From positions 37,149-101,148 of IMG/VR virus record IMGVR_UViG_3300044641_003548: a stretch of 64,000 nt of DNA; one strand, given 5' to 3'. Under the pieces are notes generated by a model. It was not told the origin of the DNA. It did not search any database and saw only the letters and a program-made list of their open reading frames with translations. Source of the DNA: a virus. The translations under genes and the position numbers were made by a program. Shown here piece by piece: positions 38,159 through 46,685 of this stretch; the first letter of the stretch is position 1; every line of letters starts with the position of its first letter.

Positions 38159-39712
38159 TCATTCTCCTAATACTTTTGCGATTTCGTCATCACTATCTTC
38201 AATGACTTCATCAATTTCCGGTTCATCTGTATTTACTTCAAATAATTGGTCAAACATTGTCATAGCATTAACTGTGCGTTTACCGCTAATACCTTGACTA
38301 CCCGATTGAAATTGCATCCAGTAGCTACGGTGATAATCAATTAAGTCAATAGATTCTTGTTTAGTTTTCTTGCTGAATATTTCATCAACTAATTCACCAA
38401 AAAACTTACTACCTTCAAACTTATGAATAAGCATTTTAGGTACAATTCCTGTTTCATATTGACGATTAGCCTCTTGCACAGCATTCATATGCATCCAAAC
38501 ATTATGACTTTGAATCAATGTATAACTTAATGTATCCCAGCTAGTTTTAGTTTCTTTACCATGTTGTCCTAAGAATCCATGACCCCTATAACACATGTCC
38601 TTAAGTACTAGTTTATCAGTTACTGGACTATCTGTAAAGAGTTTATGGATGCCCTCAGCTAATACAGCATCACGGTACTTACGATTATCAATAGCATATT
38701 CTTTCTTTTCAGCAGTTTTTTCCATACTGTATGACCATTTCTTATTATGCTCAATGTTAGTATTGAAATATGCTAAACCTTTAGCCGCACTATAGAATGG
38801 GCTTGCACAATCAAATGTAATATGAAGTTTAGGGTTGTGATACTTACGAATAGCTTTCTGAATATCAGTAAACAGTACAGCATACTCTAAGATACTTGTA
38901 CCCAAACAGTGAATCAAATCATGCTTACCTTCTTGTAACAAACCATCATGGATAATATCAACCATGCGTGTTAACATCAAGTGTACATCAATTTTATTCT
39001 GACCACCAAACGCCCAGCCATTAAAATGATTATCTGGATAGATATTTGGGTCACAATACTTCTTCATCTCATTATACCAATCTTCTGACTGACCATGATT
39101 ACGACCTTGAAGAACATTTAAGAACTTACATTTACCATTACGATTCTTAATAAAGTATTCATTATTGATATGAGTAGCAGTAATAGCTTCTTCAATAGTA
39201 CTGATACCATGCAGGCTATTACCATTCTTATCTTTCATGTGATAAGTTGTTAATGACTGTGATGGAATATCTAAACACATGCCATAGTCCATGTATGTAT
39301 CCATCCAGTTCAAGACTGCTTTACGCTTTACCATAGCACGTGGACAATTAGGATCTTTCCAGTCAGCAGGCCATTGACCTTTAAGAATCTGAAATCCACC
39401 ACTATCACCTAACATAAATGTACCTTCTTCACGCTCTCTAATAATTGATTCATTAGGATCGTCTTTAGTGGTATCTAAGTTAGCATGACCAGCACTATAT
39501 AGTCCCCATTTATAATAATAGAGACCTTCTTTGCTGTTTAAGAAATTTAGTTTCTCAACATCACCATTGAAGCCTGCAGGGATTCGTGCTTTATCAAAGT
39601 ACTCTTCACCTTTACGTTGCTTACCCAAGCCAGCAATATAAAAACTACTGACTGCAGGTAAAAACAATGCCCATTCTGGGTTTTGTTTTTGTGATAAATT
39701 ATCTTGATCCAT
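38159..39712 (-). CDS. TGT/DpdA-like DNA guanine transglycosylase
   Basis: A 517-residue protein of the tRNA-guanine transglycosylase fold. Family marks in order: TFMLGDSGGFQILKG (substrate-pocket Asp, about residue 104), CLDIPSQS, KFLNVLQGRN, GWAFGGQNKID, LIHCLGTSI and HITFDCASPFY, whose Asp near residue 300 aligns with the TGT nucleophile. It lacks the usual zinc-binding C-terminus of tRNA enzymes, so a DpdA-type role, exchanging DNA guanine for a 7-deazaguanine, is favoured. Confidence 0.82.
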   Translation of the reverse strand: MDQDNLSQKQNPEWALFLPAVSSFYIAGLGKQRKGEEYFDKARIPAGFNGDVEKLNFLNSKEGLYYYKWGLYSAGHANLDTTKDDPNESIIREREEGTFMLGDSGGFQILKGQWPADWKDPNCPRAMVKRKAVLNWMDTYMDYGMCLDIPSQSLTTYHMKDKNGNSLHGISTIEEAITATHINNEYFIKNRNGKCKFLNVLQGRNHGQSEDWYNEMKKYCDPNIYPDNHFNGWAFGGQNKIDVHLMLTRMVDIIHDGLLQEGKHDLIHCLGTSILEYAVLFTDIQKAIRKYHNPKLHITFDCASPFYSAAKGLAYFNTNIEHNKKWSYSMEKTAEKKEYAIDNRKYRDAVLAEGIHKLFTDSPVTDKLVLKDMCYRGHGFLGQHGKETKTSWDTLSYTLIQSHNVWMHMNAVQEANRQYETGIVPKMLIHKFEGSKFFGELVDEIFSKKTKQESIDLIDYHRSYWMQFQSGSQGISGKRTVNAMTMFDQLFEVNTDEPEIDEVIEDSDDEIAKVLGE

Positions 39713-40355
39713 ATAATGTGTTTATTTTTTCTATAATTGTGTTGGCTATTTTTCTATGGCCGGCTGGGGTAGGGTGTAAATATGCCTCGCCTACTTTAAA
39801 TCTATCATCTCCTGCTATAGTAGATATCGGGGTATCTATTTCTTGTACATTACTCATATAAGGTACTTTTATTCTGCGAGATACATAATTCTCATGGTAT
39901 TCAAAAGTCCACGCATCAACAAAATCAAAGTTACAATAGTTTAATAATGTTTTTACCGACAGTGCATTATAAATGCTACGATTTAATGCATATGGTGCAT
40001 TATAGTTGTCAATCATGTAATCTTTGAAATATACAACTGTGCTTTCACTGATTGTAGTGGTACTCTTTAATTTATTAGAATAAATCTCAGTTCGACTTGG
40101 TTCGGTATATGTAACAACCACTAGTGGATTAATGCCTTCATCTTTAAATTTTAAAATATCCGAATATACTGTTTTGGCAATATGTTCATTACTGCATCCA
40201 GCTACGGCATTGTTAACGCATTCCAATCCATAATGAGTTGCAATTAAATTACTAAATCTGTTTTCGACCGTAACTTCACGGTTGATATCATCATCTTGAC
40301 CTTGACCGACAACAAAGCTATCACCCATACAATAAAGCAAATCATATTTTTTCAT
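39699..40355 (-). CDS. SGNH-like hydrolase 4
   Basis: A 218-residue protein: LYCMGDSFVVGQGQ (block I), AVAGCSNEHIAK (block III Asn) and YLHPTPAGHRKIANTI (block V). A clear SGNH pattern, compact. Overlaps the TGT-like gene start by 14 bases. Substrate not known. Confidence 0.75.
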   Translation of the reverse strand: MKKYDLLYCMGDSFVVGQGQDDDINREVTVENRFSNLIATHYGLECVNNAVAGCSNEHIAKTVYSDILKFKDEGINPLVVVTYTEPSRTEIYSNKLKSTTTISESTVVYFKDYMIDNYNAPYALNRSIYNALSVKTLLNYCNFDFVDAWTFEYHENYVSRRIKVPYMSNVQEIDTPISTIAGDDRFKVGEAYLHPTPAGHRKIANTIIEKINTLYGSR

Positions 40356-40717
40356 TAAACTTTTACTTCTTCTTTTACCAATGACTGAACAATACTAATT
40401 TGTTCTTCTTTGTCTTTAATTTGATCCATCAAATCTTTAATAGCGGGGTTTGTTTCTGCTAATTTGTTGCGCTCGGCTTCTGCTAGCATTTTCTGTTCAG
40501 CCCACTTTAAGATACTAACAGCATTTTCTGTCAAATGAATGTTAGCAACTCCTCCACCTAATGTTAGCCAATTAGTGCCATCAAACACTTTCATAGTTTG
40601 ACTAATACCATCATACGCTACCATACCAGTAATAGGATTTGTAGTATTGATGTAAGGAGTTGAACCCCTATGGCTGTTAACATTTAGGAACTCGCCACCG
40701 TATACGTGATCAATCAT
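40355..40717 (-). CDS. Small structural-like protein (120 aa)
   Basis: A 120-residue protein. The first half (STPYINTTNPITGMVAYDGI, then MKVFDGTNWLTLGGG) resembles repeats at the base of phage tail fibres. The second half is a coiled coil. It could be a virion accessory. Sits between the clamp gene and an SGNH gene. Confidence 0.55.
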   Translation of the reverse strand: MIDHVYGGEFLNVNSHRGSTPYINTTNPITGMVAYDGISQTMKVFDGTNWLTLGGGVANIHLTENAVSILKWAEQKMLAEAERNKLAETNPAIKDLMDQIKDKEEQISIVQSLVKEEVKV

Positions 40718-41442
40718 TTTGCTTGTGCTGGGAGTCTAAAGCAATATGTAGCTAAACCTGAATCAACGATAATTTCTGTTGCACCAGCGTCACTGATACG
40801 AACAATCTTATCACCGACTAGATCCATAATACCGATGACTTGTTTAACGGGCCAGTACCAGCTCTTAGTCAATGTACCACCTACTTGTGGATGAAACACA
40901 AAACTACCGCTGTGTGTTGATGGATCACCGAAATAGAATTTCAAGTCATCACCATCTGTTTTAGCAACAAAATGTTCTTCTTCGCTATTAGCTTGTGCTT
41001 GTTTTTTCAAACGCTGAACACCTGCGATTGTAGGCTCAAAGCTAACGTTCCATGGTGGAGTTTTAAAGCCAACTGATTTAATCTTTTCTTCAACAACTGT
41101 TCTGTACATCAAACGATAGTCATTGATAAAGTCACCTGTCTTTGTTTCAAAGTGAATTGCACCGGGAACATCTTCACCATCACGTTGTGTTTTAGACACA
41201 TTGATTTTAGCATGTTCATCATACTCATCAAATCCAACGATTGTTTTTAGTTTACCTAAGTTAGGCATACCAAACACACCCATGAAGTCGTGAATAGGGT
41301 TTTTAAATGTACCGCTAACAATAACACTTTTATCTTCTGCAATAGCATTGAATTGTGTTTCTGTGTCAGTACCTGTGATTTTAATCAAATCGATACCAAG
41401 ACCATGTGTATGGTCGATTAAGTCTTTAAGATAGTCTTTCAT
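40714..41442 (-). CDS. DNA polymerase sliding clamp, gp45-like
   Basis: A 242-residue protein, consistent in length with T4-type trimeric clamps (about 220-230), located just downstream of a family B polymerase with its own promoter. The end of the chain, SGLATYCFRLPAQ, and the pattern of strands such as ITGTDTETQFNAIAEDKSVI match clamp-like proteins of cyanophages. The clamp gives processivity and, in T4, also enables late transcription. I am fairly sure, mainly by context and pattern. Confidence 0.75.
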   Translation of the reverse strand: MKDYLKDLIDHTHGLGIDLIKITGTDTETQFNAIAEDKSVIVSGTFKNPIHDFMGVFGMPNLGKLKTIVGFDEYDEHAKINVSKTQRDGEDVPGAIHFETKTGDFINDYRLMYRTVVEEKIKSVGFKTPPWNVSFEPTIAGVQRLKKQAQANSEEEHFVAKTDGDDLKFYFGDPSTHSGSFVFHPQVGGTLTKSWYWPVKQVIGIMDLVGDKIVRISDAGATEIIVDSGLATYCFRLPAQAK

Positions 41443-41486
41443 GTTTTTCCTTTATGTATAGTACTATTTAGGTAGTTATGCTGTGT

Positions 41487-41515
41487 ATTATAATGGCATT
41501 TATTGCGAATGTCAA
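41487..41515 (-). promoter_or_regulatory. Consensus sigma70 promoter of the clamp gene
   Basis: TTGACA, 17 bases, TATAAT on the minus strand, unrelated in spacer to the repeat copies at 3.8-5.1 kb. Predicted start about 40 bases before the clamp ATG; AAAGGAAA serves as ribosome binding site. Confidence 0.88.
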
Positions 41516-41523
41516 TAAGCAAT

Positions 41524-44232
41524 TTAACCAAATGAGAATAAATCATCAAATGTCGATTTAACATCAATGTTACTCTTAATGTCCCAATTAAGAACACCAA
41601 GTAAGTTGTCAACCTTTTCATCCACTAGAGTAGATTCCATTGCACCATCATCAAATGGTAACTCTTTAAACCAAGTAGGCAATCGTAATTCATCAACCGG
41701 ATAAGCAATACTGTTGAAGCCTAATGGATTGGGTTTCAGTTTACAAACGATAATCTTCATACCATCAACAATTTGTTGACTGTAATTGTCACCGTTCATT
41801 CTGCGTAGATAGTTCCAGTTAATAGCGGCACGTGCATGACCAACACCACACTTGCCTGTCTTTTCAAACACTTGTGTATGCTTAGTCAAGTTGTTAACTG
41901 ATTTAGGTGAACCCTTAGTCCAACTGTCTTGTTCAACTAGTACACGCTTAAACTCTTTAACACGCTCAATGACTTCCTCACGATTTTTACCTCGTTGAAG
42001 AACCATCTCAAGCACATCCATTAAGAATTCTTGCACATACTTAGGGGTATCAGCACGTTTCAAGTCAAGACCCATAGCCTTGATATCACCTAATGCACCG
42101 TCTTTGTCTTTACGCTTGCCTTCTTTATCAAAGATGTTGATAGCATAACGCTTCTTAGTGATAAAGATACTACGATCACCAATCAATTCACGACCAGCTT
42201 TAATGATAGCACCATTCTTTCTTGGAGCATGAAATGCTTTCTCCATGAATGCTGGGAACGATTCATTAGCTTGGTCAGCAATGCCATCATATAATCCGAT
42301 ACAAGTTTCTTTGTCCCAAGTCAATTCACCGCTATCAATCTGAGGTTTAAGAGCAGGATATGCTGTGAAATAACATGAGTCAGTATCACCATATACGATT
42401 GCAGGACCTTCGTGATTGTAATCACCAGTCACAGATTCATTGATGGTACTCATCATGTGTCTAACAATTTGACGACCACTTAGTGTAACAGATTGACCGA
42501 TACGCTTATCATAGAACCGACAATGTTCATTCAATAGTGCACCATAAGCTGAGTTTAATAAAATCTTACGAACAAGCTGACGCTTATCGTAATATTCATA
42601 TTTGTCAGTTCCGTACGCTTCTTTAGCAAGTTTCTGTGTCTCTTTACGCTCTGAGTACCATCGACTGAGTAGACCAGGAACAACGCCTTCTTTTTCATAA
42701 GTAAAGATTGTACCATTAGCACTTAACATCCAGGGCTTATGACTATCAAAGACCATCTTCCATACTTCTGCGGCTGACATTTCTTCACTGCGACCATCTT
42801 CGTAATCTACAGTTAGCATTGTGCCACGCTCTTGGTTCATAATAGAAGTATATTCTAGTGAACCAAACAGGTTCTCCCATAATATAGCACCAGTCACATC
42901 TTCATCGCCTTCTTTGAAATATTTCTTTCCTTCAGCGAGATTGCGACCTTTTTCTTTCATGTAATGGTCAGTTAGTGTTTGTCTGACTTGTGCGACAATC
43001 GTTTCTCCACCCATGTTGACGGCACGAATAACCGAGGGATAGAGTGAGTTAATGTCGACGGCGCCGACCCATTCGTGCATTCCTCTTTTCGGCGTAGCAA
43101 CATAGGCACCTGCTGCCTGCTGGACTTCTTCTGCATTTTCAACCTTTCGTTTTTTATCTGGAACAACTAACCCACGTTCGTGAGCCTCATTAAAAATTGC
43201 CATCTCAATCATTGCAACTGAACCCATAACTGTTGGGAGCAGTACTGTGTTTTCATGTGCAAGTTGATTAGCTAATTCTAAAAACTTAAGTTTGTTGTGA
43301 ATCTTCACCAACAACATCGTATCTTGTCTGTTGTATTCAATGAACTTTTTAAAGTCTTTGTTATACAACTGGTCAAGAGTACCTTCATATTGCGTTTTGT
43401 TTTCACCGACCTCCATCTCACCGATAGAGTCAAGTTTATAACTGTGGCGTGATTCATAGTTATACTTTTTGTACAACTGTAAATAGTCCATGTGAATACG
43501 ACCTACTAAGTCATAAGTTGTTTCACTTTTACCGAATCGTTCGTATTCTCTAGGCTTGGGCAGTTGACCCATCAAGCAAAACTTGCGTGTGTCATCCTTA
43601 CTCATCACTCTAGTAACACGATTGACCATATAGGGAATATCATAGCCCTCTGAGTTCCAGCCAGTTAATACATCAGCATCTTCAATTAGTTGAAAGAAAA
43701 CATCAAACATTTCCTTTTCACCAGTGAATAGCATTGTGTTTTCAAATTCATTAACAATCTCTTGTGCTGTCTCTGGACTCATGTGTTTGGGCGCAACAAC
43801 AAGAGTAATGCATTGGTCAAGCCAATCTAAGTAACAACTGATAGCAGTTACAGGATTAAATGGGTCTGATGTTGGACTGAAACCTTTAACAGGATCAAAG
43901 TCCACCTCAATGTCAAAGAAACAAGTATGAAGTTTAGGAGCATCAACTTTAAGATAGTTCTCGCTTAGACAACGAAAGACTACATTGATATCAGATTCAA
44001 ACAATGTTTTACCTGAATGGATACGCTTTTCTTTTTCAAACTCTGTGCGTTTGCGTGTACTGAAACGACTAACTGGATTGCCATAGATACTACGATGCTT
44101 ACCCTTAGGATCAGGATAATACATTACATAGTTAGTAGGGTATTCTTTGTACTGGCGTTTGCCATTCTTATCCCGTTCTACTACATAGATACGGTCTTCG
44201 TCCCTACTGTGAATTGCATCAATGTATGACAT
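41524..44232 (-). CDS. Family B DNA polymerase, gp43-like
   Basis: A 902-residue replicative polymerase with proofreading exonuclease. Exonuclease motifs: CFFDIEVDFDP (Asp107, Glu109), GWNSEGYDIPYMVNR and EYNRQDTMLL. Polymerase motifs: VDINSLYPSVIR (A, about 394), KILLNSAYGALLN (B, about 560) and VYGDTDSCYF (C, about 615). Length equals T4 gp43. Starts overlapping the upstream SGNH gene by 14 bases. No inteins or breaks seen. Confidence 0.97.
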   Translation of the reverse strand: MSYIDAIHSRDEDRIYVVERDKNGKRQYKEYPTNYVMYYPDPKGKHRSIYGNPVSRFSTRKRTEFEKEKRIHSGKTLFESDINVVFRCLSENYLKVDAPKLHTCFFDIEVDFDPVKGFSPTSDPFNPVTAISCYLDWLDQCITLVVAPKHMSPETAQEIVNEFENTMLFTGEKEMFDVFFQLIEDADVLTGWNSEGYDIPYMVNRVTRVMSKDDTRKFCLMGQLPKPREYERFGKSETTYDLVGRIHMDYLQLYKKYNYESRHSYKLDSIGEMEVGENKTQYEGTLDQLYNKDFKKFIEYNRQDTMLLVKIHNKLKFLELANQLAHENTVLLPTVMGSVAMIEMAIFNEAHERGLVVPDKKRKVENAEEVQQAAGAYVATPKRGMHEWVGAVDINSLYPSVIRAVNMGGETIVAQVRQTLTDHYMKEKGRNLAEGKKYFKEGDEDVTGAILWENLFGSLEYTSIMNQERGTMLTVDYEDGRSEEMSAAEVWKMVFDSHKPWMLSANGTIFTYEKEGVVPGLLSRWYSERKETQKLAKEAYGTDKYEYYDKRQLVRKILLNSAYGALLNEHCRFYDKRIGQSVTLSGRQIVRHMMSTINESVTGDYNHEGPAIVYGDTDSCYFTAYPALKPQIDSGELTWDKETCIGLYDGIADQANESFPAFMEKAFHAPRKNGAIIKAGRELIGDRSIFITKKRYAINIFDKEGKRKDKDGALGDIKAMGLDLKRADTPKYVQEFLMDVLEMVLQRGKNREEVIERVKEFKRVLVEQDSWTKGSPKSVNNLTKHTQVFEKTGKCGVGHARAAINWNYLRRMNGDNYSQQIVDGMKIIVCKLKPNPLGFNSIAYPVDELRLPTWFKELPFDDGAMESTLVDEKVDNLLGVLNWDIKSNIDVKSTFDDLFSFG

Positions 44233-44830
44233 TTATTTTATCCAATAATTCTTTTGCAATATTCATATGAGTATTAGGGCCTGGGTGCATACCGTCTAAT
44301 GCTCTATCAACTAAATATTTTTTAATGAAAATATCTTTCATTAGTGTTGGTATTTCTATATTCGGAAATTTATACAAGAGCACATCGATCGGCCCTATAA
44401 TAAACAAATGTTTTATATTTTTGTTTGTTAAATGTAAATAACCATGATGGATATCTATAATGTTTCTGATAACAATGTTTTCCTTACTTAAAGTAGGTAG
44501 TGATTTTACTACGCTATCTTCATAGTTATCCCAATCGATATTGTCCGAATCGTATTTTAAATTACTAAACGGTTCTCTACCAAAGTGACTCCACATTATA
44601 ACACACAGATCATCATCTGTAAAGTCAAAATTTAACAATTTCCACAATATATGTATATTGCTTGCCCCGGGGTCACTACAATTAACTACATCTAATCCTA
44701 ACATTTGTCCTAGCAAATTAGGCCATGCATATTTGCTAGGATTTGGGCCATGGGATTTAGGTTCAATATGACAATCTTCTAAACCATGCCCATACGTATA
44801 TGAGCACCCGAATGTAATCAATCGACTCAT
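44219..44830 (-). CDS. SGNH-like hydrolase 5
   Basis: A 203-residue protein: LITFGCSYTYGHGLED (block I), DPGASNIHILW (block III), VIMWSHFGRE and DGMHPGPNTHMNIAKEL (block V). Same cyanophage-style GCSYTYG variant. Overlaps polymerase start; stop of the next upstream gene overlaps its ATG. Confidence 0.75.
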   Translation of the reverse strand: MSRLITFGCSYTYGHGLEDCHIEPKSHGPNPSKYAWPNLLGQMLGLDVVNCSDPGASNIHILWKLLNFDFTDDDLCVIMWSHFGREPFSNLKYDSDNIDWDNYEDSVVKSLPTLSKENIVIRNIIDIHHGYLHLTNKNIKHLFIIGPIDVLLYKFPNIEIPTLMKDIFIKKYLVDRALDGMHPGPNTHMNIAKELLDKINVIH

Positions 44831-45093
44831 AGAGTTTTGCCGACTGTTTCCAAGATAGTGTTGAGTTCATCATGGTCTTTGTTAGTTTGACCTAGGCTTG
44901 CTTTGTGAGCAATCTTAATTGCTTTTTTCAATGTAGAAGCCTTGATTTCAAGTTCTTCTGCCACTGCTTTGATAGTGTCATTCAAACCACCATTCAATGT
45001 GTCGATTTCATGTAGGACTGTCATGCCCTCATTTACCAATTGTGTTAGTTTGATTTTAGCTTCGTTGTTAAACGAACGATTATAGTCTGACAT
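44827..45093 (-). CDS. Small helical DNA-binding-like protein (DsbA-type?)
   Basis: An 88-residue helical protein, MSDYNRSFNNEAKIKLTQLV and onward, with TIKAVAEELEIKASTLKKAI, which fits a helix-turn-helix-like region. Position and pattern resemble the small dsDNA-binding DsbA-type proteins of T4-like phages that assist late transcription. My recall of that family is not exact. Own sigma70-like promoter (45117-45145). Confidence 0.55.
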   Translation of the reverse strand: MSDYNRSFNNEAKIKLTQLVNEGMTVLHEIDTLNGGLNDTIKAVAEELEIKASTLKKAIKIAHKASLGQTNKDHDELNTILETVGKTL

Positions 45094-45116
45094 AGGTTCT
45101 CCTTAAATAATTAGTT

Positions 45117-45145
45117 AGTATACATGGGTTATGTAGAGAAGTCAA
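45117..45145 (-). promoter_or_regulatory. Sigma70-like promoter
   Basis: TTGACT, 17 bases, TATACT on the minus strand, one mismatch in each box. Predicted start lies about 20 bases before the AAGGAG site of the 88-residue protein gene. Confidence 0.72.
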
Positions 45146-45738
45146 GTGTTTTTCTTTCCTTCTACAATCTTCTTGACCAAAGTATGAATACCCGGATTGA
45201 CTTTCAATACATGTGGCATCATCTCATTACGGATATAGTTGCGTGTGTATTTGGGATTTTTATTTGAGTTATCTTCACACCATTCAATATTGTGGCTCTC
45301 ACACCAATATACAAAATCTTGTTTTCGGGTAGTTAAAAACGGTCGCAATACATTACCACGTGTGAGCGGAATAACTTTGGGTGTGCCATGCAGTGCCGAC
45401 CAAATATATGTTTCAACACAATCATCCAAATGATGACAGGTAATGATTGGTCCATGTTTAGCAAAATATTGATAGCGTTCTTCTCTCCAGAATTCTTCTT
45501 GGCTCATTGATTTAGGTTTTTTACGATTTAATATACCCAAATACATTGGTAGATTTCTATCCTCACAGTATTTAGATACAAAGTCTAATGCTTTGTTACT
45601 ATGTTCAGTACCATGATGGAAGTATACACAAGACACATCATGCTTACGGCTTAGGAAGTCAACAACAGCGCAACTGTCCACGCCACCACTAAATGCTACG
45701 GTAACTTGTTTGGGTAATGGGACTGTTAACTTGATCAT
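45142..45738 (-). CDS. tilS: TilS-like PP-loop ATPase, single domain
   Basis: A 198-residue protein. It has the ATP pyrophosphatase loop VAFSGGVDSCAVVDFL, then IITCHHLDDCVETYIW and the TilS-type end CEDNSNKNPKYTRNYIRNEM. TilS changes the anticodon wobble cytidine of a minor tRNA-Ile to lysidine. The usual C-terminal domains are missing, which is also true of some archaeal-like or phage enzymes. Start lies six bases after TATAAT, hence probably leaderless. Confidence 0.8.
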   Translation of the reverse strand: MIKLTVPLPKQVTVAFSGGVDSCAVVDFLSRKHDVSCVYFHHGTEHSNKALDFVSKYCEDRNLPMYLGILNRKKPKSMSQEEFWREERYQYFAKHGPIITCHHLDDCVETYIWSALHGTPKVIPLTRGNVLRPFLTTRKQDFVYWCESHNIEWCEDNSNKNPKYTRNYIRNEMMPHVLKVNPGIHTLVKKIVEGKKNT

Positions 45739-45744
45739 CTATGC

Positions 45745-45750
45745 ATTATA
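45745..45750 (-). promoter_or_regulatory. Extended -10 box of the tilS-like gene
   Basis: TGCTATAAT on the minus strand, with no good -35 box. The ATG at 45738 begins six bases after the hexamer, at the expected transcription start. Confidence 0.5.
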
Positions 45751-45764
45751 GCATAGATTATGTT

Positions 45765-46337
45765 TTATTGAAAGATATGATGGTTCTGTTCGCCGTAAAT
45801 TTTGATGTATTTGCCCGCAAGCATATCTGCCATTGCTTCAATTGGGCTACCTGGGTAACTATCACCCGGCTTAATCATATCTAGTTCACCTTGACGAACG
45901 TGAACTAATTCATGGAATACTGTACGTAGTATATCTACTAGGTTACGATTATTTACATATACCCAAATACTGTCAGCACCCATTTGATGACCACCGGTAT
46001 GATGATTATCTTGTGCTTCTTCAGTATCCATACTTAGTTCGATATGTGGCTTACTTTTTATATGTAAACGCTTACAAGCCCAATCACAGAATTTATCAAC
46101 TTCTTGTTGCAAATCAGAATCATCACCCTCATCTAATTTATGATTAATCCAATTATCAGGCGTTCTTTTATATTTTCTTACAAATAAGTCATGTAATGCA
46201 TTACCGCTCATACTATGTCGGTTGGCAATGCTTCTCATTAATTTGTCAATGGTATCATAGTCGTGTTTAGCTAATGAGGGTAGCTTTTTAGCTAACTCAT
46301 CTGCGGCTGATTCTGCTATAAAATTATTAGATATCAT
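45765..46337 (-). CDS. Zinc metalloprotease-like protein with cargo leader
   Basis: A 190-residue protein. VFHELVHVRQGEL carries the HExxH zinc signature, and the downstream PIEAMADMLAGKYI supplies a likely third ligand Glu, as in gluzincins. The N-terminus MISNNFIAE-SAADEL ends in the I-A-E prohead-protease signature (T4 IPIII has EFIAEA). A cargo role is inferred. It may cut host or virion proteins. Confidence 0.72.
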   Translation of the reverse strand: MISNNFIAESAADELAKKLPSLAKHDYDTIDKLMRSIANRHSMSGNALHDLFVRKYKRTPDNWINHKLDEGDDSDLQQEVDKFCDWACKRLHIKSKPHIELSMDTEEAQDNHHTGGHQMGADSIWVYVNNRNLVDILRTVFHELVHVRQGELDMIKPGDSYPGSPIEAMADMLAGKYIKIYGEQNHHIFQ

Positions 46338-46560
46338 ATTCCATTACTACAGCACCATCTTCCATAACAACGTGTGAGATAATTTGTTCTTCTTGTACCC
46401 AACGACTATATAGTGCTAGTTTTTCCGGTGGCATCGGTGCGCCCTCAGTAACGGGATCCATATAAACTTCTAAATCTGCAGGAGATAAAGTTGCGTGAGC
46501 CCAGTCGTCCCATGATAGGAATGATTCGCCCTTTGATGAGGTGTAGACATGTTGTTGCAT
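46327..46560 (-). CDS. Small acidic protein (77 aa), late expressed
   Basis: A 77-residue protein, MQQHVYTSSKGESFLSWDDW and onward, acidic. AAGGAG ribosome binding site and GATAAATA late octamer upstream. It overlaps the metalloprotease start by 11 bases, so both are probably late genes. Unknown. Confidence 0.6.
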   Translation of the reverse strand: MQQHVYTSSKGESFLSWDDWAHATLSPADLEVYMDPVTEGAPMPPEKLALYSRWVQEEQIISHVVMEDGAVVMEYDI

Positions 46561-46581
46561 AGTATATGCTCCTTAGTATAG

Positions 46582-46589
46582 TATTTATC
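46582..46589 (-). promoter_or_regulatory. Late-promoter-like octamer
   Basis: GATAAATA on the minus strand, 21 bases before the 77-residue gene with a normal ribosome binding site between. Confidence 0.55.
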
Positions 46590-46648
46590 ATTAAAGCTCA
46601 CTTTAGACTTCTGAGTAGCGAATTCATACGTCAAGCCAGCAGCCGGCT

Positions 46649-46681
46649 ACACCACGGTAACGAGTACCGGTCCTAAGGTGT
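46649..46681 (-). other. Stem-loop in the 3' region of the 2OG oxygenase gene
   Basis: An outer stem ACACC/GGTGT encloses CGGTA, a five-base loop and TACCG. Positioned five bases after the gene stop. Its core GGTACTCGTTACC is similar to GGAACTCGTAACC in the hairpin after pstS (62271-62287). No T run. Possibly an RNA end-protecting element. Confidence 0.4.
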
Positions 46682-46685
46682 GTTC

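Noticed and set aside
41439-41621. Minus-strand open frame of 60 codons between clamp and polymerase
   Set aside because: Overlaps the polymerase 3' end out of frame and contains the clamp promoter; no ribosome binding site or protein-like pattern.
46590-46685. Possible tRNA or structured RNA gene in the gap at 46.6 kb
   Set aside because: No T-arm (GTTC) or acceptor stem can be formed on either strand; only the local stem-loop is supported.
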